64,000 bases of DNA from Moraxella atlantae NBRC 14588. GTDB lineage: Bacteria > Pseudomonadota > Gammaproteobacteria > Pseudomonadales > Moraxellaceae. This document shows positions 25,765 through 35,131 of this stretch, piece after piece; the first letter of the stretch is position 1; the number at the start of each line of letters is the position of its first letter. The position numbers were made by a program, and so were the translations under genes. The stretch is from the NCBI RefSeq assembly GCF_001591265.1, contig NZ_BCUL01000003.1, forward strand, positions 62,001 to 126,000, written 5' to 3'. The notes under the pieces are model-generated. The model was not told where the DNA came from. It saw only the letters and a program-made list of their open reading frames with translations, and did not search any database.

Positions 25765-28242
25765 ATGAACACATCGGGCTTTGGTTTTTCAAGTTTAGCG
25801 TCACGGGTACTAACAATTTTGTTGCTAGTGTTTTTGATCACACTGGCGATTGTGTATTTTGTCATTGAGCAACGCGCCAAGCCTGAGGTAACCAATCTGG
25901 CATCTAAGGCGGTCATCGCAACGGGTGATGAAGCGGTCAATGGCATCATGGCGGATCTGGTACAGATTGATAGCCTATCAGATGCCGCTGCACGCTTAAG
26001 TGAAAGCCTGCCCAAAGACGCCACGCTGATCAATACAAGTATTGGACATTTGTTTGCCACCACCGAAGACCGCGTGATTGGTGGGGGTTTGTGGTACGAT
26101 CCGACAATGTACCGTGCCGATGCCGAAGAACAAGCCTTTGCATGGCGGCGTGACAAAAACGGTGCAATGCAGCCCAACCCCACGTATGCCAATATCAACC
26201 CTGCCCGCGGTGCCAAAAGCGCGGTCAATGTGCTTGGGCTGACCAATGGCAACATCGCAACGCCCTCCGCCGCCAACGGTGAGTCTGCCCAAATGGCAAC
26301 GCCGTATTATCGTGACTGGTGGTATGTGCCTGCCATGTACGCCAACCATGACCACTGCGTATGGAGCCGTGCGTATATCCAAGCAGACAGCAAATTGCCG
26401 ATGGTGACCTGTGCGCGCGCGATTTTTAACCCCAACACCCAAGGTTTTGAGGGTGTGTTGAGCTTTGATGTATTGCTTGAAAACCTGCAAGCCACCGTCA
26501 AAAAATGGCAAGACAAAACGGGCGGCTATGCGTTTTTGGTCGATATGAACAACAACTTTTTGACCTTTCCTGATGAGTCACTGGTCAAACAAGTCACCCA
26601 AGCCAATCCGCAAGGCGAGATGATGGATGTCAGCAGTTTTGCGCAAAAACACCCCAACTTCACACCAATTGCCCAAAGCCTTGAGCGCATCAACACTCAG
26701 CTGATTGATAAAGCCAAAAAGATGGATACAGGGCGGTTTGAGCACATTTCAAACAACATCGTCAGTAGCACCAACTTGCAGCGCACCACACAAAAAGAAG
26801 CCGATATCCTAACCGCGCTGTTGTTCACCAATGCGCAAGAAGACATTGATTTAAGCCAAGAGCATTTTGTCGAGCGCGTCGCATTGGATGATGATTTGTT
26901 GCTCAATCAGCCCTCAACGGCGTTTGTGTTCTCCATGCCGTTTATCAACTGGAAAATGGTTATTGTCAAGCCCAACAGCGAGCTTGTGGCATTTGCCAAC
27001 GATTTGGGGCGGCAATTGTTCTGGTGGATTTTGCTGAGTATCATTCCGATTATGGCACTTAGCTGGTATTTGGTACGCCGTTTTGCCACCAATCCGCTAC
27101 GCCGCGTGGCAACCGAAGTCGATGAAATGGGTGAATTGATTGAGCGTAAACGCTACACCGAGCTTACCAAACACCAACTGCCTGAAGAAAATGTCAGTGA
27201 AATCAACACGATTTCTCGCGCGATGAACAATTTGATTCATCGCGTGGTCGAAAACGAGGGCGCACTGGCGGTAGCGTATGCCGATTTGGAAGCGGCCAAC
27301 GAGGGCTTGGAGCAAAAAGTCGCCGAGCGTACCGAAGACCTACAGCTTGCCCTCAAAGAGCTCAAAGCCTCACAGGTGCAACTGGTGCAGTCTGAAAAAA
27401 TGGCAACGCTGGGTCAGATGGTGGCAGGTGTGGCGCATGAAGTCAATACACCGCTGGGCTATGTGCGCAGTAACTTAGATTTGATTGGCGATAACCTATC
27501 GCGCTATGATGAATTGGTCGCCAGCACATTCGCGCTCAAAGCGCTGATGGCAGACGATGCCGCCAACCACGACGATGTAGAAGCTGCGCTGAGCACAACT
27601 TTAGACATCAGTGACGACATCGTCAATGACCAAGTGGCAGATGACCTCAATGGCTTGATTGATGATGCCAAATTTGGAGTAGAGCAAATCTCTGAATTGG
27701 TGGTCAATTTGCGCGATTTTTCACGTCTTGACCAAGCCAAGGTCAAAGAAATCAATATCAATGACTGCGTACAAAGCTCACTGACGATCGCGCGTAACAA
27801 CATCAAGTACCTAGAGGTGACCACCGATTTACAAGCCACCACGCCGATTAGCTGCAACCCGTCACAAATCAACCAAGTGCTGTTAAACCTGTTTAACAAC
27901 GCCGCGCAAGCCATGCCAGACGGTCATCAAGGCAAAATTCATGTCAAAACTTATGAAAGCACAGATGACGTGTTTGTGGATGTGGCGGACAACGGCACGG
28001 GCATGCCGCCTGAGGTGATCGCCAAGATTTTCGAACCGTTTTTTACCACCAAAGCGGCAGGCGAAGGCACAGGGTTGGGCTTAGCGATTTCTACCCAGAT
28101 CATGGAGCAGCACGGTGGTGCGCTGAGTGTTGAGTCTGAGGTAGGCAAAGGCACGTGCTTTACCCTGCGCCTGCCCAAGCAGCGTGCTGCCACCCAAAAC
28201 ACCACGCCTACTGGTCAAGCCAAGCTGTTGATTAGCGAATAG
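25765..28242 (+). CDS. Membrane sensor histidine kinase with Cache-type sensor domain
   Basis: 825 residues. TM1 lies at about 14-36. A large extracytoplasmic domain (about 40-410) with WYDP, YRDWWYVPAMYANHDH and GVLSFDVLL resembles dCache sensors. TM2 is at about 419-440, then HAMP, then a coiled coil (EANEGLEQKVAERTEDLQLALKELKAS-like). The HisKA H-box AHEVNTPLGY places the phosphoacceptor at H558. The HATPase part has N-box NQVLLNLFNNAAQAM, G1 VADNGTGMP, F-box FEPFFTTK and G2 GEGTGLGLA. Partner of the response regulator 90 bp downstream. The ligand is unknown. Confidence 0.93.
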   Translation: MNTSGFGFSSLASRVLTILLLVFLITLAIVYFVIEQRAKPEVTNLASKAVIATGDEAVNGIMADLVQIDSLSDAAARLSESLPKDATLINTSIGHLFATTEDRVIGGGLWYDPTMYRADAEEQAFAWRRDKNGAMQPNPTYANINPARGAKSAVNVLGLTNGNIATPSAANGESAQMATPYYRDWWYVPAMYANHDHCVWSRAYIQADSKLPMVTCARAIFNPNTQGFEGVLSFDVLLENLQATVKKWQDKTGGYAFLVDMNNNFLTFPDESLVKQVTQANPQGEMMDVSSFAQKHPNFTPIAQSLERINTQLIDKAKKMDTGRFEHISNNIVSSTNLQRTTQKEADILTALLFTNAQEDIDLSQEHFVERVALDDDLLLNQPSTAFVFSMPFINWKMVIVKPNSELVAFANDLGRQLFWWILLSIIPIMALSWYLVRRFATNPLRRVATEVDEMGELIERKRYTELTKHQLPEENVSEINTISRAMNNLIHRVVENEGALAVAYADLEAANEGLEQKVAERTEDLQLALKELKASQVQLVQSEKMATLGQMVAGVAHEVNTPLGYVRSNLDLIGDNLSRYDELVASTFALKALMADDAANHDDVEAALSTTLDISDDIVNDQVADDLNGLIDDAKFGVEQISELVVNLRDFSRLDQAKVKEININDCVQSSLTIARNNIKYLEVTTDLQATTPISCNPSQINQVLLNLFNNAAQAMPDGHQGKIHVKTYESTDDVFVDVADNGTGMPPEVIAKIFEPFFTTKAAGEGTGLGLAISTQIMEQHGGALSVESEVGKGTCFTLRLPKQRAATQNTTPTGQAKLLISE

Positions 28243-28264
28243 TCGCGCTTGTATCTTGTTTTTA

Positions 28265-28308
28265 AATCGAAGGTTAAAGGCTGACATTTGACCTTCGATT
28301 CATTTTTT
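28265..28308 (+). terminator. Hairpin/terminator between kinase and response regulator
   Basis: AATCGAAGGT, a 16-nt loop and ACCTTCGATT, followed by six T residues: a perfect 10-bp stem. It should reduce read-through from the kinase into the regulator gene. Confidence 0.65.
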
Positions 28309-28331
28309 AGCCGATTAACCCCGAGGAAGTT

Positions 28332-29252
28332 ATGGATACCAAACCTAAGATTGCGTTTATTGATGATGAAGAGCGTATTTTGCGCAGCTTGCGGATGCAC
28401 TTTCGTGATACCCATGACGTGTTTATCACCACCGACCCCGACCAGCTGCTTGAATACCTAAAAAATAACGACGTGCAAGTGGTGGTTAGCGACCAGCGCA
28501 TGCCACAAAAGCTTGGCGTTGAGGTGCTCAAAGATGTCAAAGAAGTGTCGCCGCATACCGTGCGTATCTTGCTGACAGGCTATGCTGATTTAAACGCGGT
28601 GGTCAATTCCATCAATGAAGGCGAGATTTACCGCTACATCACCAAGCCGTGGCAAACCGACCAGCTCAAGCATACCATCAACCAAGCTACCGACATCGCG
28701 CTACAAACCAAGTCGGTGTTTAGTGAGCAGCCACAGGTAACTTACCAAGACGTCAGTAACCGCCATGTGTTGGTGCTTGATGACCATGAAGCGGTATATC
28801 AGCAGATGCAAAACGCGTTTGGACAATATAACATCCAATGGGCAAACTCACTAGACAAGGCGCAAGAGCTGCTTGATAAAACCAAGTTTGGCGTAATGAT
28901 CAGCGATGTGTCATTGGGTGGTGAAAATATCGCACCGATTATCTATTCGCTCAAACAAAACTACCCCGATTTGGCGATTTTGGTTTTGACTGAGTTTAAA
29001 GACGCGCACACGCTGATTGATTTGATTAACAAAGGGCAAGTGTATCGCTATCTGCCGCGCCCGACCAATTTGGCATTGTTACAGCTAAGTATCCAGCGCG
29101 CGTTTGAGCACCATGAGCAGTTGGTTGCCCAGCCCAAGCTACAAATGCGCCATCAAGTTGCCGAGGTCAGCGAAACCGAAAAACGTAGCTTTTCAGATAA
29201 GGTCAAAGGCTTTTTATCACGTTTTCGCGGTAAAAAAACCCAAACCGTGTAA
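28332..29252 (+). CDS. Response regulator with two receiver domains
   Basis: 306 residues. REC1 (about 5-125) is complete: D11, D12, phosphoacceptor D54 (VSDQRMP), LLTGYAD and the YRYITKPW motif typical of RpfG/HupR-type regulators. REC2 (about 145-265) keeps D150/D151 and D192 (ISDVSLGG) and LVLTEF. It has YRYLPRPT where the conserved Lys is expected, so signalling through it may be altered. No DNA-binding or enzymatic output domain follows, only a basic tail. It presumably acts with the upstream kinase by protein interaction. Confidence 0.92.
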   Translation: MDTKPKIAFIDDEERILRSLRMHFRDTHDVFITTDPDQLLEYLKNNDVQVVVSDQRMPQKLGVEVLKDVKEVSPHTVRILLTGYADLNAVVNSINEGEIYRYITKPWQTDQLKHTINQATDIALQTKSVFSEQPQVTYQDVSNRHVLVLDDHEAVYQQMQNAFGQYNIQWANSLDKAQELLDKTKFGVMISDVSLGGENIAPIIYSLKQNYPDLAILVLTEFKDAHTLIDLINKGQVYRYLPRPTNLALLQLSIQRAFEHHEQLVAQPKLQMRHQVAEVSETEKRSFSDKVKGFLSRFRGKKTQTV

Positions 29253-29282
29253 GTTGATATTTGCGGCAGTGACTTCATGATC

Positions 29283-29315
29283 AGCGTTTATAAGACGGCT
29301 TATAAACGCTTTTTT
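29283..29315 (+). terminator. Terminator after the response regulator
   Basis: AGCGTTTATAAG, loop ACGG and CTTATAAACGCT followed by T residues: a perfect 12-bp stem, 31 bp past the regulator stop. Confidence 0.85.
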
Positions 29316-29577
29316 ACGCTTTTAAAAATCTTTATTCCAACACAATTGTTGCGTAAATTTAGCCAATTTAAACATATATTTCTTAATTCCAGTTAAGAAA
29401 TGTCACCAAGCCTATATAACACTTGCACGGCTAGGTTAGAAACTTTTACACTCAATAAAAATAATGCGTTAATGATTTTTGCCTGCGTTAATGATTTTTG
29501 CCTTTGCCAGCAGGTGCTTAGCTATTTGATAGCCAATACCACCTGCCAGCTTATCACCATTGAAAGAGAAAAAAACA
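29316..29577. other. Leader region of the molybdenum hydroxylase operon
   Basis: This gap follows the regulator terminator and has no gene. It contains TTTCTTAATTCCAGTTAAGAAA (imperfect dyad, about 29379-29400) and a 19-bp tandem repeat GCGTTAATGATTTTTGCCT at 29466-29484 and 29485-29503, 74 bp before the first gene. These are candidate regulator sites. Confidence 0.6.
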
Positions 29578-30255
29578 ATGAGCGCGCCCAACAGCGAACC
29601 GACCACCCACAGCGGTGAACACATCACCACTGCCGATTTTAGTCTGACTATCAACGGACAAACTTACGATTTACAAGGTATAGACACCCGCACGTCACTG
29701 CTTGATCTGTGCCGCAATACGCTAGCCTTAACGGGCAGCAAAAAAGGCTGCGACCACGGGCAATGCGGAGCGTGCACGATGCTAGTCAATGGCGTGCGCG
29801 TCAATAGCTGCTTGACGTTTGCTGTGATGCATGCTGGCGATGAGATTACCACGATCGAAGGCATTGCACCGCCTAATGAACTAGACGATGACAGCGCACC
29901 TGCCAAGCTTGCGCCAATTCAGCAAGCATTTTTGGATCATGACGCGTTTCAATGCGGTTATTGCACGTCGGGGCAAATTTGTTCTGCCACTGCTCTGCTC
30001 AATGAGCTACGCGAAAACACACCAAGCTATGTATCGGTCAATTTAGCCCAACCGCTGCCCGATGATTTGGGCGAGGCGATCGATCAGCACGCGCTACGCC
30101 GCGAGATTCGCGAGCGCATGAGTGGTAATTTATGCCGCTGTTCGGCGTATCCCAATATCGTGCGCGCCATTGAGCAAGCGTTTGCCATCGAGCTTGACGC
30201 GCTTAAGCCGACCGATTTGACCGACAACCAATCAACCACGGAGGCAGATATATGA
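29578..30255 (+). CDS. paoA: Molybdenum hydroxylase 2Fe-2S subunit (PaoA-like)
   Basis: 225 residues from ATG 29578 (MSAPNSEPTTHSGE). A plant-type 2Fe-2S domain carries GCDHGQCGACTMLVNG and a distal Cys. The second all-helical 2Fe-2S domain carries CGYCTSGQIC and GNLCRCSAYPNIV. It relays electrons from the Mo site to FAD. E. coli PaoA has a Tat signal; none is visible here, so the enzyme is probably cytoplasmic. A 30-residue insertion (ENTPSYVSVNLAQPLPDDL) lies between the helical-domain cysteines. The stop overlaps the start of the FAD subunit. Confidence 0.88.
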   Translation: MSAPNSEPTTHSGEHITTADFSLTINGQTYDLQGIDTRTSLLDLCRNTLALTGSKKGCDHGQCGACTMLVNGVRVNSCLTFAVMHAGDEITTIEGIAPPNELDDDSAPAKLAPIQQAFLDHDAFQCGYCTSGQICSATALLNELRENTPSYVSVNLAQPLPDDLGEAIDQHALRREIRERMSGNLCRCSAYPNIVRAIEQAFAIELDALKPTDLTDNQSTTEADI

Positions 30256-31364
30256 AAGCCTTTGCCTATGAGCGTGCGCAAGACGTGCAGGACGCGGTTG
30301 CCCGTGCGCGTGACAGTATAACGACTGTGCGCAGTTATTTTATCGCAGGTGGTACCAATTTGATTGACTTGATGCGCTATGACATCGAGCAGCCCGAGCG
30401 TTTGATTGATATTACCCATTTACCACTCAATGCCATTGAGCCTACCCCCGAGGGTGGTTTAAAAATCGGCGCGTTGGTCAGCAACACTGCCCTTGCCAGC
30501 CACCCAACGGTACGCCGCGATTATGCTGTGTTGTCACGCGCATTGTTGGCAGGCGCGTCACAGCAGCTACGCAACAAGGCGACAACGGCAGGCAATTTGC
30601 TACAACGCACACGCTGCCATTATTTTTATCAGCCTGACAGCCCATGCAACAAGCGGCAGCCCCATTCAGGTTGCCCTGCCAAAGATGGTGTTCATCGGCA
30701 ATTGGGTATTTTGGGTGTTAGTGATGCGTGCATTGCTACCCATCCATCAGACATGGCAGTTGCTATGCGTGCGTTGGGCGCGCAGGTTGTTATTGCACGC
30801 GCTAATGGCACGCAAGACATCGTTGAATTGGGCGAATTTTATCGTTTGCCCGAGGATACGCCATACATTGAGAACATTTTGCAAGCAGGTGATTTGATTA
30901 CCCATGTGATTTTGCCGCCACCTGCCCCATCAGCACAAGACAGCGTCCACGCTTATGACAAGGTGCGTGACCGTGCGTCTTACGCGTTTGCTTTGGTGTC
31001 AGTGGCATCGGTGATTGCCCACGACAATGGCAAAATCACCGCCATTCGGCTAGCATTTGGCGGACTTGCCCCAATGCCGTGGCGCGACCAAGCGGTAGAA
31101 AACGCGCTACTTGGCACGACAGGCGATGCCGTTAGTATCGAATATGCCGTCGCACTATTGCTCAAAGACGCGATAACCGACGCGCAAACCGAGTACAAAG
31201 CCATGCTGGTGCAACGCTTATTACATCATATCATCACGCGCGCGCTTGCTACCCCGGCAGGCGTATCGCCGCTGTCTAGTGGCGTAAGTGATGTCACAGA
31301 TCACCCGCTAAACGACCACCAAACCACCGCCAATGCAGCCGACCAACACGGAGGTGACGCATGA
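30252..31364 (+). CDS. paoB: Molybdenum hydroxylase FAD subunit with extra 4Fe-4S motif (PaoB-like)
   Basis: 370 residues. The FAD-binding fold has IAGGTNLIDLM and KIGALVSNTALA. A cysteine cluster RTRCHYFYQPDSPCNK and GCPA (about 117-138) matches the additional 4Fe-4S site of PaoB and of 4-hydroxybenzoyl-CoA reductase beta subunits. The ACIATHPSDMAVAM segment is also conserved. It shuttles electrons between the Fe-S clusters and the final acceptor. It overlaps paoA and paoC by 4 bp each, so the three are tightly coupled. The tail after about residue 335 is low-complexity. Confidence 0.88.
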   Translation: MKAFAYERAQDVQDAVARARDSITTVRSYFIAGGTNLIDLMRYDIEQPERLIDITHLPLNAIEPTPEGGLKIGALVSNTALASHPTVRRDYAVLSRALLAGASQQLRNKATTAGNLLQRTRCHYFYQPDSPCNKRQPHSGCPAKDGVHRQLGILGVSDACIATHPSDMAVAMRALGAQVVIARANGTQDIVELGEFYRLPEDTPYIENILQAGDLITHVILPPPAPSAQDSVHAYDKVRDRASYAFALVSVASVIAHDNGKITAIRLAFGGLAPMPWRDQAVENALLGTTGDAVSIEYAVALLLKDAITDAQTEYKAMLVQRLLHHIITRALATPAGVSPLSSGVSDVTDHPLNDHQTTANAADQHGGDA

Positions 31365-33817
31365 ACTTGACCGATTTACTCAGCAATCATCAAGACTTAA
31401 GCAAGCAACAAAAGATGGATGAACCCGTCGATTCGCTGCTTGATAAAACCGCCAGTCAATTGGTTGGCAAGCCAATTAACCGCATTGACGGGCATTTAAA
31501 AGTCGCTGGCAAAGCACCTTACACGGCTGATTACGTCTTGCCCAACATGGCGTACGGTGTGATGGTAGGTGCTACCATCGGTAAAGGCAAGGTCAAAAAA
31601 GTGCACGACAATACTGCCCTTGCCATCGAAGGCGTGATTGCCGTATTGCATGATGAGCTGTTTTTGCGCAACCCCCAACAAGGCACGGTCAAGAGAGCAC
31701 CTGCCCAAACTGCCAGTGAGGTATTTTATCATGGGCAGCCGATTGTGTTGGTGGTCGGTGAGACACTAGAAGCAGCCCAACAAGGCGCGGCGGCATTGCA
31801 GATTGATTATGACAATGACGAGGCGCATGGGCATTTTGACTTTGAACAAGAAAAACCCCACAGCCAGTATATCAACTGGGTGACCGACAAAAACCAATAT
31901 ATGGGCAAGCCTGAAAAAACCTTGCCAAAAGCAGACGTTAGCGTTGATGTCACCTACACCACCCCAAGCCAAAGCAACATGGCAATGGAGCCACACGTGT
32001 CATTGGCCCAATGGCAAGATGGGCGGTTGGTATTGCACACCGCCAACCAAATGATTGGCGCAAGTCATGTGCAACTGGTCAAAGCCTTAAAAATCAAAGA
32101 CGATGAAGCGCGCATGCTATCGCCGTATGTCGGTGGCGGTTTTGGTGCAAAATTGGGTATTTCATCGGAGTCTGTTATGGCGGCCTTGGCAGCCAAACAG
32201 CTTGATCGCCCTGTGTTGGTGGTGATGACACGCGCGCAGGTCATGGAATCAACCGTGCGCCGCAGCAACACTGAGCAACGCATTGGTTTGGGCGCAGACG
32301 CAGATGGCACGCTGCACACCGTGATTCATAACAGCTATGTATCAAGCTTACCAAGTGAGTTATTCTTTGAGCCGTGCGCGGTTTCCACGCATTTTTTATA
32401 TCAAGGCGAAAACCGCGAAGTCAAATACCGCATGGTACGCATGAATCAAGTCTTATCAGGCTCAATGCGCGCCCCTGGTGAAGCCGCTGGACAACTTGCC
32501 CTAGAATGCGCAATGGATGAGTTGGCACATAAGCTTGATATGTGCCCAGTCAAATTACGCATTCACAACGAGCCTAAAGAAAATCCAAGTACAAACGTAC
32601 CGTTTACCGCGCGTAAACTGGTCGAATGCATGCAGCATGGCGCGAAAGCATTTGGTTGGGACAATCGCCCTGCCGTCGCTAGCCGTATGGAAGGTGATTG
32701 GATGATTGGCTATGGCATGGCAGCTGCCGCGCGTAGCGACCAAGTCATGGCATCAGAGGCACGCGTTAGCCTAAACTTGGCAGGTACCGACACAGGCGTG
32801 CAAGCCATCGTCGAAACCGACATGACCGACATCGGCACAGGCACCTACACGATTTTGGCACAAATCGCTGCCGATTTATTGGGCTTGCCAATCGATTGCG
32901 TGGAGGTCAAATTGGGCGACAGTGACATGCCCACAGCCGCAGGCTCGGGCGGCAGCGTAGGCGCGAGCAGCTCAGGCAGCGCGGTGTATCTTGCCTGCCA
33001 AGCACTGCGCGAAGAGATTGCCAAGCTTGCCGATATCCCTGACGATATTTTGCAGCTTGCCAATGGCTGCGTGTACCCACAAGGTGAGCATGAGGCAAGT
33101 TTAGCTGAAAAATTAAGCGAAAAAATTGCCGACACCGTCACCGAAACTGTCAGCGATCTTAGCGAGACCATCAGCACCGCCGTCAGTGAGCTTGCCGAGC
33201 GCGTCGGCTTGACCGATGGCAATACGCAAAACGATGACCAGCAAGACGAACAAGCCACAGCAGCCCCGAGTAGCACCACGCTAAAGCACTTATTGAGTGA
33301 ACATGCACCGCACGGCTTGTCAGCCCAAGGCAGTATTAAACCTGGTAAAAACGCCAACACCCACCACCGTGCAGGCTATGGCGCGCACTTCGTTGAAGTT
33401 GGCGTGCACCGCGTAACCGGTGAGGTGCGTGTGCGTCGTATGCTGGGCGTGTTTGCCGCAGGGCGAATTTTAAATGAAAAAACCGCCCGTTCTCAGTGCA
33501 TCGGCGGCATGACGTTTGGTGTGGGCGCGGCATTGATGGAACAAATGATGTACGACACCCGCAACGGACGACTATGCAACCACGACTTTGCCGAATACCA
33601 CGTGCCAACCAACGCCGATACTCCTGACCTTGAAGTGGTATTTTTGCCCGAGCGCGATGAATACGCCAACCCATTGCACGCCAAAGGTATTGGTGAGTTG
33701 GCGTTGTCGGGCGCTGGTGCAGCAATCAACAACGCGGTGTTTAATGCAACGGGTATTCGCGTGCGCGAATACCCGATCACCGCCGATAAACTGTTGGCGC
33801 AATTGCCATTGCTGTAA
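31361..33817 (+). CDS. paoC: Molybdenum hydroxylase large subunit, aldehyde oxidoreductase-like (PaoC-like)
   Basis: 818 residues, about 85 more than E. coli PaoC. Molybdopterin-cytosine-dinucleotide contacts are suggested by YVGGGFGAK, GSMRAPGEAAG and GSGGSVGASSSGS. The catalytic Glu is E779 in GIGELALSGAGAA. Family: xanthine dehydrogenase/aldehyde oxidase large subunit. The substrate is not certain; aldehyde is favoured by the PaoB-like partner. An unusual insertion at about 578-635 is an amphipathic Thr/Ser/Glu-rich helix (LSEKIADTVTETVSDL) with an acidic Gln/Asp linker. Confidence 0.9.
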   Translation: MNLTDLLSNHQDLSKQQKMDEPVDSLLDKTASQLVGKPINRIDGHLKVAGKAPYTADYVLPNMAYGVMVGATIGKGKVKKVHDNTALAIEGVIAVLHDELFLRNPQQGTVKRAPAQTASEVFYHGQPIVLVVGETLEAAQQGAAALQIDYDNDEAHGHFDFEQEKPHSQYINWVTDKNQYMGKPEKTLPKADVSVDVTYTTPSQSNMAMEPHVSLAQWQDGRLVLHTANQMIGASHVQLVKALKIKDDEARMLSPYVGGGFGAKLGISSESVMAALAAKQLDRPVLVVMTRAQVMESTVRRSNTEQRIGLGADADGTLHTVIHNSYVSSLPSELFFEPCAVSTHFLYQGENREVKYRMVRMNQVLSGSMRAPGEAAGQLALECAMDELAHKLDMCPVKLRIHNEPKENPSTNVPFTARKLVECMQHGAKAFGWDNRPAVASRMEGDWMIGYGMAAAARSDQVMASEARVSLNLAGTDTGVQAIVETDMTDIGTGTYTILAQIAADLLGLPIDCVEVKLGDSDMPTAAGSGGSVGASSSGSAVYLACQALREEIAKLADIPDDILQLANGCVYPQGEHEASLAEKLSEKIADTVTETVSDLSETISTAVSELAERVGLTDGNTQNDDQQDEQATAAPSSTTLKHLLSEHAPHGLSAQGSIKPGKNANTHHRAGYGAHFVEVGVHRVTGEVRVRRMLGVFAAGRILNEKTARSQCIGGMTFGVGAALMEQMMYDTRNGRLCNHDFAEYHVPTNADTPDLEVVFLPERDEYANPLHAKGIGELALSGAGAAINNAVFNATGIRVREYPITADKLLAQLPLL

Positions 33818-33840
33818 GAAACGACCAAGTGTTACGGTCT

Positions 33841-33920
33841 AAGCGCCGTAGACTCATTGTTATCCAGCGCTTTTTTATCAACCCCAATGACGCTAAGCCT
33901 GTACTTAGCGTCATTTTTCT
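33841..33920 (+). terminator. Two consecutive terminator hairpins after paoC
   Basis: AAGCGC ... GCGCTTTTTT (33841-33876) is followed by AATGACGCTAAG, loop, CTTAGCGTCATTTTTC (33886-33919), a 12-bp perfect stem. They separate the oxidoreductase subunits from the maturation genes. Confidence 0.8.
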
Positions 33921-33972
33921 TAGCTGTTTTAAAAAATTTTAGAAAAATTGCAACGTTGTAAGGTTAAAAACC

Positions 33973-35127
33973 GTGCAAACTTTTTATGATACGCTAACCA
34001 ACCTAGCACCCGACGCGCTCAGCGATGTGGTCGTCGCCACCGTCGTGCAAGTAGAAGGCTCTGCCTACCGCCAACCTGCAGCGCGCATGGTGATTTTTGC
34101 GGACGGGCAAAGCGTGGGCATGGTCAGCGGCGGCTGTTTAGAAAAACACGTGGTTCAGCGCGCATTTTGGCTGACCCGTGACGGCGCAAGCCTACAAACC
34201 TACCAAACCGACGCGCCCAGCGATGATGATTTGACACTCGCTGACATCGAGCACAATTTTGGCTTGGGCTGCCAAGGCACGGTGCATATTTTGTTTGAGC
34301 GTTTAAGCCATGCCAACGCTGCGCCACTGCTTGATACATTTGCCCAAGTCATGCACACGCGCGCGCCACAACGCATGGCAACGATTATTCGCGCCACGAC
34401 TACCAACTGCGCCTTAGCAATCGGGCGGCATGTGGCATTGGCAGATGGTACGGATTTGGCGTGTGGCTTAGGTTTGGGTGATGGTTGGCGTTTGGTCAAA
34501 CGCACACCTGCCAGCCGCAAAAGCCGTCATAGCATTGAGCATTGGCAGCAAACCAACATGACACAGGCACAGCAGTTTGCGGCACTTGTCGAAACCATCG
34601 AGCCGCCACCGCATCTTGTCATATTTGGCGCAGGGCAAGACAGCGCAGCACTGGTACAGCTGGCTAAATGGCAAGGCTGGCACGTCAGCGTCGTCGATGC
34701 ACGCGCCGATCTGGCAAAACCTAGTCGTTTGCCATTGGCAGACGCAGTGCTGCATTTATCCCTTGATGACATCGAACACAATGCGCAACCTGTGCAAGAT
34801 TTGCTCACCACCTACCCAAAAACTGCCGTGGCAATTTTGACCCACAGCCTGCGCCAAGACCAAGTTTGGCTCAAACACGCGCTGACTGCCACGCCGTTGC
34901 CGTTGTATATCGGACAGCTAGGCCCACGCTACCGCACCGAGCAGCTTTTAACCGATTTGGCACACGCCTATCCCGAACTGCAACCAATTTTTGCACAGGC
35001 ACAGCAGATATTGCACGCACCGATGGGTTTGCCGATTGGTGGCGACACGCCCGAAGCCGTCGCGCTCTCAACCGTGGCGCAAATTCAAGCCGCACTCAGT
35101 CAGCTTGCTGCCCCTACCTTGGTTTAA
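33973..35127 (+). CDS. XdhC/PaoD-type molybdenum cofactor insertion chaperone
   Basis: 384 residues from GTG 33973, with an AAGG 9 nt upstream. The N-terminal XdhC/CoxI domain has VVQVEGSAYRQPAARM and GMVSGGCLEKHV. The C-terminal Rossmann-like domain has LVIFGAGQDSAALVQLAKWQGW and VDARADLA. It binds and matures the molybdopterin cytosine dinucleotide cofactor and inserts it into the large subunit; E. coli PaoD plays this part. It lies directly after the paoABC-like genes and 4 bp before the MocA-like gene, a standard maturation pair. Confidence 0.9.
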   Translation: MQTFYDTLTNLAPDALSDVVVATVVQVEGSAYRQPAARMVIFADGQSVGMVSGGCLEKHVVQRAFWLTRDGASLQTYQTDAPSDDDLTLADIEHNFGLGCQGTVHILFERLSHANAAPLLDTFAQVMHTRAPQRMATIIRATTTNCALAIGRHVALADGTDLACGLGLGDGWRLVKRTPASRKSRHSIEHWQQTNMTQAQQFAALVETIEPPPHLVIFGAGQDSAALVQLAKWQGWHVSVVDARADLAKPSRLPLADAVLHLSLDDIEHNAQPVQDLLTTYPKTAVAILTHSLRQDQVWLKHALTATPLPLYIGQLGPRYRTEQLLTDLAHAYPELQPIFAQAQQILHAPMGLPIGGDTPEAVALSTVAQIQAALSQLAAPTLV

Positions 35128-35131
35128 TCTG

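Noticed and set aside
25701-26276. 191-codon frame antisense to the sensor kinase
   Set aside because: Covers the kinase start and has no family similarity.
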